The notes under the pieces: model-generated | Database searches by the model: none | Seen by the model: the letters and a program-made list of their open reading frames with translations, nothing else | Told to the model about the DNA's origin: nothing | Position numbers and translations under genes: made by a program | Part shown: positions 36,576-47,800 of the stretch, one piece after another | Layout of the letters: every line of letters begins with the position of its first letter | Numbering within the stretch: the first letter of the stretch is position 1 | Assembly (NCBI GenBank): GCA_003290165.1 | Contig: QNQO01001834.1 | Location: 120,776 to 184,775, forward strand | DNA: 64,000 bases | Direction: 5' to 3' | Source of the DNA: Berberis thunbergii | Taxonomy: Eukaryota; Streptophyta; Magnoliopsida; Ranunculales; Berberidaceae

Positions 36576-38498
36576 TGATATTCACATAATATATCCCTTA
36601 ATTTATACATGTTAGTGTTTCGATTATTATATTTTATAGTAATTATTTCGTTTTCATGTCTTTGTAGGAATTTGAGCGTAAACGATGAAATAATATTAAG
36701 GCGACAAGTTAAGGAACGACAATTAGTTAACGGTGGTATAAAGCAGATGGTCACAAACCTAAACCCAAAACCTAATTCATAACCTAAACCAAAACCCTAA
36801 TTCATAACCTAAACCCAAACCCAATGCCAAGCCCAATCCTACCCAAAGAATCATCCCATCATCTCATCCTTATTCATCTTGATCATTTTCTATAAATACA
36901 AGAGAATAGGGTGAGCAAAAGAGGAGGAAGGGAAGGGAAGAAAAACAATCAATAGAAGATCAAATCCTCTTCCTTCACAAAAAGAGGAAGAGAAGGGAAG
37001 AAAAACAATAGAAGATCAAATCCTCTTCCTTCACAAAAGGGGAGAAGAGAAGGGAAAAGAAAATACTGAAAATTAAAGCCTATTCTCACTGTGATTTTCA
37101 TCACACAACACCATCTCCGGACAACAGAACCGCCGCCACCACCGTGCGAGCACCGCCACCACCACTGTGCGAGTATCGCCGCCACCACGAAACAGGGGAG
37201 TGACAACCCTGTTTCGCATCAGACATCACCTCTCCCTGTCCATCATCCATCAACCACCATCATCCACCATCAACCACCACCACCGTTGCAACTAGACTGA
37301 GCACCACCACCATCATCACCGCGAAACAGAGTCTCACCACGACTCTGTTCCGCCTCGCCACAGACACTGTTTCCTCACCCTCTGTCGGCCTCTCTTCGGC
37401 TCGACCTCCATCCTGCCTCATTCTCTCACGACCACCGTCGCAACCAGACCGAGCACCACCACCACCACCTCGCGAGCAAAAGCAGAAACAGGGAGTGCCT
37501 CCCTGTTTTATTTCTCTATCGGTTTCCTTATCTCTCTGTTTCCTCACCCTCTCTCTGTCTTCTTGCAGGTACCCGGAGCTAGGTTGGAGGACGAGAAGCT
37601 CGCGAGGAGCAGAAAAGCAGCACCGCGAGCGGCGCTGCTCGCTGGAGAAGAAGGCGGAGCGAGGAGCGGCATTGTAGCAACGGCGGGAAAATGAGTCAAA
37701 ATATGTTATTTGGCTATTCACACCCCCAGTTCGGCTCTATACCACCACAGCGCGTTTTGGACCCATTTGTCTCGGAATTCATGTTCTGACCACCTGCTGA
37801 TCTGCTGAGTACCACCACATCGAGTTTGTGTCAAACCAAAGGGATTGCATAATTCATTTTGATTTATGTTACTGAATTGTGTGCTTAATTGTTAATTATA
37901 ATTTATTTCTCAATTTTTGATAAATTGCTTTCACCTTTCATTTTCGAGAAATTAATCTTGATATGTTTGGTAGTTAGAATTTTTTTTTTCAATATTCAAA
38001 GCATGTGCTAAAAATATTAAGCTTAAACTTTGATTAAGTGTGCCCTAAAAAGACACTTAATACTTGGTAAGAGCGTATTTGCTTGAAATAATTGTTAATG
38101 TTTGATAGAAACATGATATAAGTTGAATTGGATTTTAACGATCACATATTCGGTGTAAGCAAGGGATTCTCATCCCTAAAGCTTCTCGTTTTTAAATTCA
38201 GTAATTTAGATTTAATGATTTTGCTAACTCATTGGTGAGTCCAAGCCCACAAAACCCATCTCATCTATCTTTTATTTTATTTTTCTTATTTTTAATTTAT
38301 TTTTAGTTTAGTTTTAAAAACACAGTAACCCCATTTCCTCCAAATTAGTTTAGATAATTTCTAAAATTCAATTGCATCCACTTTCCTCGTGGGATCGAGC
38401 CGTACTTGCCGTTGTCTACCAGTTAGGCACCGTGCACTTGCGGTTATTACAAGTGGGTTAAATTAACCTATTAATTTAGGTCGATTAAACTCACATCA
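36576..38498 (+). repeat. 3' LTR of the nested Athila-type element
   Basis: Copy of 29951-31890 with scattered substitutions and small indels, including the cataac/ccctaa tract near 36755-36820 and the 50-base duplication near 36930-37040. Confidence 0.92.
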
Positions 38499-38503
38499 CT
38501 CAC

Positions 38504-39635
38504 CTATGTGACTGACTGTGATACATGCCCGCGCAACAAAAATGACCAAGCATCATACGGGGGTCTTCTACAGCCTTTACCCATCCCAAACCAAGCTTGA
38601 GAACACTTGTTCATGGACTTTATTGAAGGATTACCTTCATCCAACCATGTCGTTGTAGATCGTCTTACAAAGTATAGCCATTTCTTAACTTTAACTCATC
38701 CATTTACTTCAACAACAGTGGCTGACTTGTTTCTACACAACATATACAAATTACACGGCCTACCAAGCTCCATTGTTTCAGACAAGGATAAAATATTAAT
38801 GAGCTCATTTTGGCAGGACTTATTCACGGCATTGGGTATCACTCTCAGCCTGAGTTCAGCGTATCATCCGCAAACAAATGGGCAAACGGAAAGGACAAAC
38901 GCTTGGTTGGAAACGTATCTTCGATGCATGACTGGCGATGCTCCCACTCATTGGTCCAAATGGTTATATTTGGCTGAACATTGGTTCAATACCTCATACC
39001 ATACCAGCTTGCAATTGACCCCTTTTCAAGCTTTGTATGGGTATTAACCACCCCTGCTTGCCCTCCCTCCCACTCCAACTAATTCAACTTTTGAGTTTCA
39101 TCAATTTTTAATGGACAGAGAACACATGCTCACCATTGTTAAGGAGAAGCTACAACGGGCTCAGGAACATATGAAAATGTACGCCGACAAACATCGCACA
39201 CCATTGGCGACTGGGTCTATTTAAAGCTCCAACCGTATCGGCAAACATCAGTTCAACTTCGCCGGAATCTCAAATTTTGGCTCGATTCTATGGTCCTTTC
39301 ATGATTATCGAACGAATAGGACCGGTTGCATACAAGTTATAGCTTCCCCCAAATTTCAAAGTGCACCCTGTTTTTCACACGTCCCATCTGAAGAAGAAAC
39401 TGGGCGACACTGTGATTCCATCTCCATTGCTACCACTGATCGACAAGTTTGGTAAATTTCGAGCTGAACCAACGGTTGTGTTAGCTCGCTGACTGATTCC
39501 CCGCGACAACCGCCTCGTCACTCGGGTCCTCATCCACTAGTCCAATTCGTTTCCTCAAGATGCGACATGGGAGGACTGGACAAATATTGGCCCAATGTTC
39601 CTTGAGGACAAGGATGCTTTCGTAGGGGAAGGTAA
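38504..39635 (+). pseudogene. Integrase core and C-terminus of the outer gypsy element
   Basis: Starts with the Cys half of H2C2 (TDCDTCPRNK). The catalytic core follows: VVVDRLTKYSHFL, then SDKDKILMSSFW, then AYHPQTNGQTERTN. Later parts read a chromodomain-like tail (RVLIHWSNSFPQDATWEDW) in other frames after several stops from 39045 onward. Inactive. Confidence 0.85.
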
Positions 39636-40007
39636 TGTCACATCCCCAAATCGAAAGGGGAGAACGAAGATCAACAGTAAAAGTGGTGAGAAAAATAGGC
39701 ACGTATTCAAATTGCAAAAGATTCAAATAGATGGGTAAAATTGTAATAATGTAATTTTGGGTTGTTATTAGCACATGGGACCAACACATGTTATAAGTTG
39801 ATTGGTCCCATTTGAAATTCTGTTGCTGCTTGTGTGTTTAAATAGAGAAGGAGAAAATGAAATGAATGAGTTTTAATTAAGAAAATTGTAGTAGGAGACT
39901 TGTCTGCTAAACCCAAAGCAGAGTGTTTTTTTTTTTTTTGTCATTTTTTTCAAGCTCTTTCCTCTTTACTTGTTCATCTCTTGAATCCAGAAGTCACATT
40001 TGTGACA
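39636..40007 (+). repeat. 3' LTR of the outer gypsy element
   Basis: Starts tgtcacatcccc and ends tttgtgaca, followed by aaatt. It differs from the 5' LTR at many sites, indicating an older insertion. Confidence 0.92.
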
Positions 40008-40159
40008 AAATTCTAGAGAGTCAGGCCCTTAGCGCCAAGACAGCGTCAGGGAAACTTTCTAGCACGTGTGATGGCGAGGAGATGCGTTGATTTTTGTTTC
40101 CCCCAAAAACACTCCCGTTAGTTACTTTCTCTCACTTTCCATCTGCATATATACTCTCC

Positions 40160-40450
40160 CCAAAAACTCAAGCTGAAGCTCCCCTTTTTCATCTCAGATC
40201 CAAGACGAAGACGCCTTTTCAATTTCTCATTTTAAACTCAGATCGAAGCTCCCCTTCTCATCTCAGATCCAAGACGAATACGCCTCTTCGATCGAAGCTC
40301 CCGAACCTTTTTGATCTCTCCATTTCAACTCGGATCGAAGCTCCTCCTATCATCTCAGATCCAAGACGAAGACGCTTTTTTTCGATCGAAGCCTTTTCAA
40401 CTCAGATCGAAACTCTCCTTTTCATCTCAGATCAAAGATGAAGGCACCTT
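40160..40450 (+). repeat. Degenerate tandem array with ctcagatc(g/c)aag units
   Basis: Units combining aactcagatcgaagctcc and atctcagatccaagacgaa recur about four to five times. The apparent ORFs are repeat-driven. Confidence 0.75.
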
Positions 40451-40559
40451 TTCCATCTCAGCCTTTTCAAAAAAAATTGCACACAACAACAGAAATGACT
40501 TTGGAGTCCAAAGTTTGGATGTTGTTGTTTAAAATGTTTAAGATGATGTTGTAACCAAT

Positions 40560-41051
40560 CTTTCAGGCATGATTTTTGGTGTAGTAACCAATCTTTGAAG
40601 GATCTGTTTTCAATGTTGTTTATCATTAATAATAATCAATATGGGAGTGTGAGCAATTTTTGGTCTAATGACAATTCTTGGGATCTTTCATTTCGAAGGC
40701 CCCTAAATACTGGGGAGCTAGAGGAGGTCACCAATTTAATGCATCTGTTGGATAGACAGATGCTCTCAGAGGGATCTGACAGTTTGGTGTGGAAGGGTAA
40801 AGGTGTGGGCTTATCGGTGAAAGAATTTTCTAATATGTTGGCCGCCTCTCATTATGAGACTCACTCAAATCTCTTCATTTTCTCTCACAAGAATCTGGTA
40901 TGGGTTCGGCTTGTAATTTGTTTAGGAATTTGGTTTTTGACACCTTCATTGTGTCTTGGCATTCCTTGATATAAGAATGATTTCTTTTGTATTTTGTTTC
41001 CCTTTTTTTTAATAAACATCTTCGTGTTTGAACCAAAAAAAAAAGAAAAAT
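40560..41051 (+). mobile_element. L1-type LINE 3' tail, plus orientation
   Basis: Flanked by agatgatgttgtaac(c/a)aat (40541-40559, 41052-41070) with a poly-A tail. From 40637 it matches the opposite-strand copy at 41333-42167: WDLSFRRPLNTGELEEVTNL, then SLVWKGKGVGLSVKEFSN, a zf-RVT-type C-terminus. Most of the domain is deleted: the frame jumps from NLVWV straight to the last residues and 3' UTR. Confidence 0.85.
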
Positions 41052-41194
41052 AGATGATGTTGTAACAAATATGTTGAATGTATAGCATACAACAACAGTT
41101 ACAACACACCATATCCCATTCGTGAACAATAGAAACGAGTTTGGAGTCTAAATGCCGTTTCACTTAGCAGGAGTAACTCAACCCACTCGAATTT

Positions 41195-41300
41195 GTGCAC
41201 TCAAAGCATTTGAACAATAGAAAAGACTTTACAATATTCACCCACATTGAACTAAAGAATTTGTGCACTCAAAGCATAGAAAACTCAACCCACTCCCAAG
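41195..41300. repeat. Direct repeat around gaatttgtgcactcaaagca
   Basis: The phrase occurs near 41189 and 41259 together with aactcaacccactc, indicating a local duplication of about 70 bases between the two L1 tails. Confidence 0.65.
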
Positions 41301-41332
41301 AGCGGATGAAATTGCTTTCATGCACACCCTTT

Positions 41333-42167
41333 TTTTTTTTTTTTTTGGTTCAAACACGAAGAGGTTTATTAATGAAAGAAAGGGAAACAAATTACAAAGA
41401 GAGACATTCTTATATCAAGGAATGCCAAGACCCTATGAAAGTGTCAAAACCCAACTCCCTAAACAAATTACATGCAGTACCCATCCTCCACAACAATTCT
41501 CTAATCTCGATAAAGATAGAGTGCTCTGATCTGTTGAGTCCTTCAAATACCCTTTTGTTTCTTTCTTTCCACACGCACCACATGAGAACGTGAGGGACCC
41601 TACGCCATAACCACTCCCCCCGACGGGAAGGATTAGCTTGAGACCACCAACTTAGCCAATCTAAAATGGAGCCTTCAAACATCAAACTCAAACCGAATTC
41701 CGCCAAGAAACTGCTCCAAATGGATTTGGAAAAACTGCAGTGAAGCATCAAATGGTCCAGTGTCTCATCAAATTCATTGCAAAGCACACAAAGACTCCCT
41801 GTGAGGATTCCTCTTTTTCTTAACCTATCTTTAGTCAAGAGCTTCTCATGCAAAACTGACCAACTAAAGAAATTAATCCGAGGAAAAAGGTTTTTCACCC
41901 ATACCAGATTTTTGTGAGAAGAAATGAAGGGGTTAGAATGGGTCTCATAATGAGATGCAGCCAACATATCTGAAAATTCTTTCACCGAGAAGCCCACCCC
42001 TTTACCCTTCCACACCAAACTATCTGATCCCTCTGAGAGCATTTGTCTATCCAACAAATGCATTAGATTAGCAAACTCATCTAGTTCCCCAGTATTGAGG
42101 TGTCTTCGAAAGGAAAGATCCCAAGAATTGTCGTTAGACCAAAAATTGCTCACACTCCCATATTGTC
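41333..42167 (-). mobile_element. L1-type LINE 3' tail, minus orientation
   Basis: Flanked by ttcatgcacaccctt (41317-41331/2, 42168-42182) with the poly-A tail on the left, so inserted on the minus strand. One open frame of 247 codons (42153-41410) encodes the zinc-binding RT C-terminus: NLFPRINFFSWSVLHEKLL, then LCVLCNEFDETLDHLMLHC, then MWCVWKERNKRVFEG. The Cys-Cys-His-Cys pattern is kept. 5'-truncated; no RT core. Confidence 0.9.
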
Positions 42168-42509
42168 TTCATGCACACCCTTAAGAACATCAAACTAAAT
42201 TGCATTTTATTCTTGTAAAAAACTACTCAGTTATTATTTATGAGTTATACAATAGATACAATTCAAAACAGACAAAAACTTCTATCAAACAATACACCAG
42301 TTCAAGGTTCTCTAATTCTTCCACCCAAAAAAAAATAAAATAAAAATTGGTTATTTAAAATTATTTTAAATAGTAAAATAGAAAATTCTGGTTCTTCCAG
42401 CTGGCGATTTTTATTTTTTATTTTTTATTTTTTTAAACTCTCCTCTCTCTCCTAAAAACGTGCCAGATAATCTCCCTGGCGCTAGGGGTCTAACTCTCTA
42501 GATCGACTA

Positions 42510-44460
42510 ATCAAAATAACAACAACAATTTTTTAGAGTATTTTCATGCTTACTCGGAAAACAATTTCTTACGGAGAAGTTGAAAAAAAAATAATCAAGA
42601 AATGAAGAAAAATCAAGTGGACCCAAAAAACTATTTTCCTACTTATGTGACTAATCAAACACTGAAAAGTAGAATTTTATCTGAAAAAAAAATTTCGGCT
42701 AAAATTTTCAATCTTTTATTATATGGCTTGGAGGAACTAAAATCAGTTTTTTTTAATTATTTTTATTTTGTTGTAAAATGGACTTGTGCATGAATCAACT
42801 TATATAAATTTTCGCTTTTTCTAAATAAAAAATCATCGGATTAATATAAGGAATAACGTGTTAAAGTTTCAGCTCACTTCAACCAATACTTTGAGCTAGA
42901 ATTTTGAGAAAATGTACAAATTAATATCAGAAAAACTATATTAAAAATTTAGCTCAATTTTACAAATTATGCTAGTTGGTTACAAACTATAGCATACTCA
43001 TATGAAAAAACTGATTTATTCCCTTGTAAACATAGGTTTGAAATTAGTCCATGTAAGTGTCTTAAAGTATTAGTTGACTTGAATATTTGGAGTTCCATAA
43101 GATCCCAATAATATCCTCTTAATATATGATTTGTAGACCCTTGGTAAGGCAGCCAAAATGTAGTTGGTGAATGCCAACAAAAAATGTTGTAGCATATAAT
43201 TGAAGTAGCATCTGGAAGAACAACTTGTCTAGGAAGAACAACTTGTCTAGAGAGCCTGGCCGGGCCTAATGTCCCTCATCATTCTAGAGATGCTTATAAT
43301 GTTTCAATCGAACACAATCACACGCAGAAAGATCCCCTAGCGCTGTCCTCACACAAAGATGACAATGAGTTTACTTGTACAAACATGATTGAACCCGTCT
43401 AATTATCGAGGGAACCAGCGAGGGACCCCACCAGGGCCAGGGGGGAGGGAACTGTTCATTTTTTCCTGCGATGCGCATTTGACTTTTCAACACACGCATT
43501 CCAAAAGTTCAAATGTGCATCCCAGAGGGATGGACGGCTCCCACCCCCCTTGGAGTCCCTCACTGGTTCCCTCGACAATTAGAAATTTTCAACATGATTT
43601 GCCAAACAAATATACAAATAAAGCAAGAAAACAGACATGACATACAAATGCATTAATCAAAACCTGGATCTCTAATCAAGGGAAGACAAAAACTAAAAGG
43701 AACAAAAGTCCTGCCTGCCTTTTTGTTTTTGTATCAATTGATTGGTTGTTCTTAGTGCATACACAACTGTGTTCTTTAATTGACCATCATTTCACTTTGT
43801 TTGTTGAATAATGTTTTATTGTATCCATTTGAAAATCAGTTAATTACTTTCTTAAAAGTAACTAATAAAACAATTTCTATGTTATTTTTAGGGAAAAAAT
43901 AAATACAAAAAGAGGATTGTAAAATATTTCATATATATATTTTTTGAAAATACTAAGAAATCATATTTTGCAGCTAGAATAAGTGACATGATATTAAAAG
44001 AATGATAAAATCTCCAAAGTGTTTATTTGTATCTCGAGATTGTGTCTTGCACTTATTTTATCTTTTATATATATAAATTTTTTTTTCTCTTTCTCTTCCC
44101 TTATCTCTTCGTCAAAGGGTTGTTTGTCTTTCACCTCATCAACTAATAATATAGACTACATCTACCATACATCCATAAGATAATTTCTTTTTGTTTTGCG
44201 TAATGCATATTATAAGGACCACCTTATGCATCATAAACCTTGACCTCACGGAAGACACATGTCATCCTAAACTACACTCATCTTCTTCGATTTTCCTCAC
44301 ATTCCTTCGGCATATACCACTCCAAGAAATCATTTCATATTCCAAAATGATTTTTTTTAATTGTATCAATTATTAACTTATGTATCATTTTAGTATGCAA
44401 TGACTATAATAAAATTTTATTAATTAAAAAAAAGAAAAAGAAAACGTGTCATATTGGAAG
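42510..44460. other. Intergenic region upstream of PLD zeta
   Basis: AT-rich and non-coding apart from the palindromic element at 43399-43582. ORFs here are short and unrecognised. Confidence 0.4.
43399..43582. mobile_element. Near-palindromic MITE-like element, copy B
   Basis: Arms ctaattatcgagggaaccag and its inverse at the right end (ctggttccctcgacaattag). The middle also contains a second inverted pair (gcgcatttgacttttc / aaaagttcaaatgtgc). Same architecture as 4476-4653. Non-coding. Confidence 0.7.
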
Positions 44461-44606
44461 ACAACATCCACAACCAACTTAGCTCCATTCTGTCCGTCCC
44501 CAACGGCAAACTCCCCCAAAATCTACAAAAATCCATCCAGAGAGAAAGAAGCTACCAGAGACTCCCACTTCTCTCTTTGACGTAAATTTTATTTTTTTTA
44601 TCTCAT

Positions 44607-44800
44607 TATTATATATTTATACCGTTTCGTCTTCTCTTTCATTCATCTCTTCTCACAAGACACGAAACTGGCCGGAAAAGGACATGCCCTGCCGGTCATC
44701 CGGTCACCTCTTCCGGGTCTCCGTCATTACCGGAAATAATATTCCTAGATCCAACAATTACAGATTCTTATTCTTGATTTGATTTGATAAATAGTTAGCA
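44607..44800 (+). promoter_or_regulatory. Candidate TATA box and 5' UTR of PLD zeta
   Basis: A TATA-like stretch (attatatatttatacc) at about 44608-44623 lies some 180 bases before the ATG. A pyrimidine-rich leader follows. The transcription start cannot be fixed from sequence. Confidence 0.4.
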
Positions 44801-47800
44801 ATGGCAGCCGATCCAATCATGTTGGGCGGAAGTGGTGGTGGGGGTCATCGCTACGTTCAAATGCAATCAGAGCCCTCTATTTCATACTCGGCTGAAGCCA
44901 ATTGGATTTTCGATGAATTGCCGAAGGCTTCGATTGTCTCCGTGTCTCGGCCTGATCCTGGGGATATTAGCCCTATGCTTCTTTCATACACCATTGAATT
45001 CAGTTACAAACAGGTTCGTTTTTTTTATTCCAATTGATTTCGTTTAGTTCTTATTTTGCGGGTTTTAGATTTTAAGTGGTTAGTATTAGTGATTTTTCTT
45101 GTAGTTAATCACCTGAAAACACCACGGTTGTGCACATTAGTTTTATTTCAGTTTTTTTGATAACCCTATGTTTAATTTGACTGCGGATTCACTTCCTTGG
45201 AAATATGAGGAGCTTGGTAAGGCATTAGGTTGTTACCATGTGTAATTTAGATATGTAATTAGTGTTGAAGATGATCAAACTAAATTTCAAGTACTAGCCA
45301 ATTGTACTTAGAAATGAAGGAGTGAAAAATGGAATCAGTTTTATTTAATTTTTAGAAAAAAGTTAGGCATTGTAATACTTCTGCTCTATTATGGTCAATC
45401 CCTAATTTTTGTTTCACTTAGGGTGTGTTTGGTTGCATGGAATCCCAGTCCATGGATTTTTAAGGCAATTTTGAGTCATCATCCCCCCTCCAAAAAAAAG
45501 AAAAAGAAAAGAATGTGATTCGTATGTCCATTGAAATTCTTTTGCCACATTTGATAAAAAAAGATAAAACTAGAGTTCATGATGATTGCAACCTCAAAAT
45601 TCTCTTAAATAAGTAGTCTCCCCTGCAAGCAACACCCTTAGTTCGTTTTGGATAGGCTGAAGAAGAATAGTTGGGGGGGGGGGCGGGGAGAGATCATATG
45701 GGGGTAATGTTTTTAATTGAAAATTGTTTAAGGGTGCCATTTTTATTTTCCTTATGGGAAAGAAAACAATATCTCATCAAAAGTAGTTGAACTCTGTGAG
45801 ATCAAGAAACTCTGGGGTGAATACAAAGGGAAGCGAGGTTACAATAGAGATTGCACTACCACGACTGGATGCAGTTAAAGGCACTATAGGCAATAATAAC
45901 ATTTGTTAGAACTCTCGAAGACAAGCTCCAATACACAGAATAATTTTCAGTTTGGGATAATAAAATGCTTGAGTGTAGGTATACTCTATGATTGAGGTTT
46001 GCACGGGCTAGCATAGGGGATGTTGTTTTGGAAAATAAACGTTAGCCTTGGTGGTACGATTAAGCCATTTCCTATACTAATCAGTTCCATCTATGATCTA
46101 CCCATATTCCAACTTGAGTGTCTAAAAAAGGATGATTTTTTTTTTAATTTTATTTTATTGAAAAAGTTGGTTATATCTCATAGGAGTAAGTCTAGGCAAC
46201 CAGGGCTACCAGTCATTTTTTGGCCAGGGTTGGGCTCTTTTACACTTTTACCCCTTCTCTTTAAAACATAATCACAAACATCATTTATAAAAGGGGTAGA
46301 AGTGTAAAGAGCCAAAAAATTGGCTGGCTAGAATTATTGGTCTCATTAACATTAAATTGAATTCTGTGTGGCATTCAAGTTTTCATGATATCTTGAAATC
46401 AATCTGTACCCCATTATCTTTTATTCTCTAGTATATATTAAATATCATTATTTACTGTCATGATGAAAGGAAATATCTCATGTGTGTTTGCTTCACTAGT
46501 TCAAATGGCGTTTGGTAAAGAAAGCTGCACACGTTATGTATTTGCATTTTGCATTGAAGAAGCGAGCAATTATTGAGGAATTTCATGAGAAACAAGGACA
46601 GGTATTACTTTTGTATTGTTTTATACCGGTCTCCTTCCATGATTTTATCTTTTCGAAACCTCATGACAGTTCTTATAATCCAAAAAGTCATGGTTGAGTT
46701 GTGAAATTTTGACAACCTCTGACTCACATTTAAGGTTAAAGACTGGCTCCAAAGTTTAGGAATAGGAGATCATACAACAGTTATCCAAGATGACGATGAT
46801 GCTGACGAGGCAGTTCATCTACATCACGAAGAAAGTTTTAAAAACAGGTACTTTTATTTTACTTCATTTAGCAAATTGGATTCAAATTTTCTCATATGGA
46901 TAGTACTCAGAATAGTTATTTTCTTTAATTTTCCAGAGATGTTCCATCAAGTGCTGCTTTGCCAATAATTCGTCCTGCCTTGGGAAGACAGCAATCCATC
47001 TCAGACAATGCAAAGGTGGCAATGCAAGAGTATTTGAATCACTTCTTGGGGAACTTGGATATTGCTAACTCCCGAGAGGTGGGTATATGAGGAATTAAGT
47101 TACTTTAGATTGCTTTCTACCGTTTTACTTAAAAGTTAGTTTAACACCAGCACTTGTTATCATCTTGGACGATTTTATTATTCGATTGGAGTTCACACAC
47201 ATTTAGGTTGGTATACCCCTAATCCCTATAGCACCATGTGCTCGATACTAGGCTGGATGCACTTATTACAGTTCTCGGGAGTTACTCGGGTTATAAAATC
47301 CCAACAATGATATTTCTAAACACCACAGAATTTGTATTCACAGTTCATCACAAGCCTGTGGAGGTTCTCAAAATCAACAGTGTAAAATAAAGGAAAACTA
47401 ATCACTGGTATATAACCAAGTAAAAAACCAAGTAAAATGTTCCATCCTAATCAACTAAATTGGTATTCTGAATCTCAAAGTCAATGACACTTAGTATTTA
47501 ATTTGTTGTTCCACTCTTTTAAATTTCCATCCATCACAATAGCTGCTTTCTGGGCTGTAGGTTTGCAAGTTCTTGGAGGTTTCCAGATTATCTTTTGCAC
47601 CGGAATATGGGCCCAAGCTGAAAGAAGATTATGTAATGGTGTCACATCTACCCAAAATTTCGAGGAAGGGTAGTGATAGAAGATGTTGTTCATGTCAATT
47701 GTTTAACTGCTGTAATGACAACTGGCAAAAGGTAATTCTTTGTATCCCTCACGAGTTGAGACAATGTAGTACTTCTTCTTTGTCCAGACAGTCACTAGGT

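Larger units (their letters stand above)
29951..38498 (+). mobile_element. Non-autonomous Athila-type LTR element nested in gypsy integrase
   Basis: Target duplication ctcac (29946-29950, 38499-38503). LTRs of about 1.9 kb (29951-31890, 36576-38498) begin TGATATTCAC and end ATCA. The primer site at about 31897 reads tggcgctgttgccgggga, the form seen in Athila-type elements. The polypurine tract aagtttgggggtatt precedes the right LTR. The LTRs are nearly identical by eye, so it is younger than its host. It has only a gag-like remnant; no RT or integrase is visible. Confidence 0.93.
26116..40007 (+). mobile_element. Ty3/gypsy LTR retrotransposon (outer, dead)
   Basis: Target duplication aaatt (26111-26115, 40008-40012). 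LTRs are 26116-26485 and 39636-40007, both TGTCAC..TGACA. The primer site just after the left LTR reads tggtattagagtca, like the initiator-Met tRNA type. A purine-rich tract (aggggaaggtaa) precedes the right LTR. Order gag, protease, RT, RNase H, integrase fits Ty3/gypsy. Stops and frameshifts break every domain, and the LTRs differ visibly. The integrase region is split by the element at 29951-38498. Confidence 0.93.
40013..42505. mobile_element. TIR-bounded composite element beside the gypsy LTR
   Basis: The left end tctagagagtcaggccctta and the inverse of the right end tctagagagttagaccccta match over about 50 bases, also sharing agcgcca, cagggaga/cagggaaa and gcacgt. The gypsy element sits immediately outside the left end, so the original left flank is displaced. 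The interior holds a degenerate tandem repeat, two L1 tails in opposite orientation and local duplications. No transposase is seen. Confidence 0.6.

Noticed and set aside
40094..40532. ORFs of 115 and 73 codons
   Set aside because: Driven by the ctcagatc-type tandem array; not gene-like.
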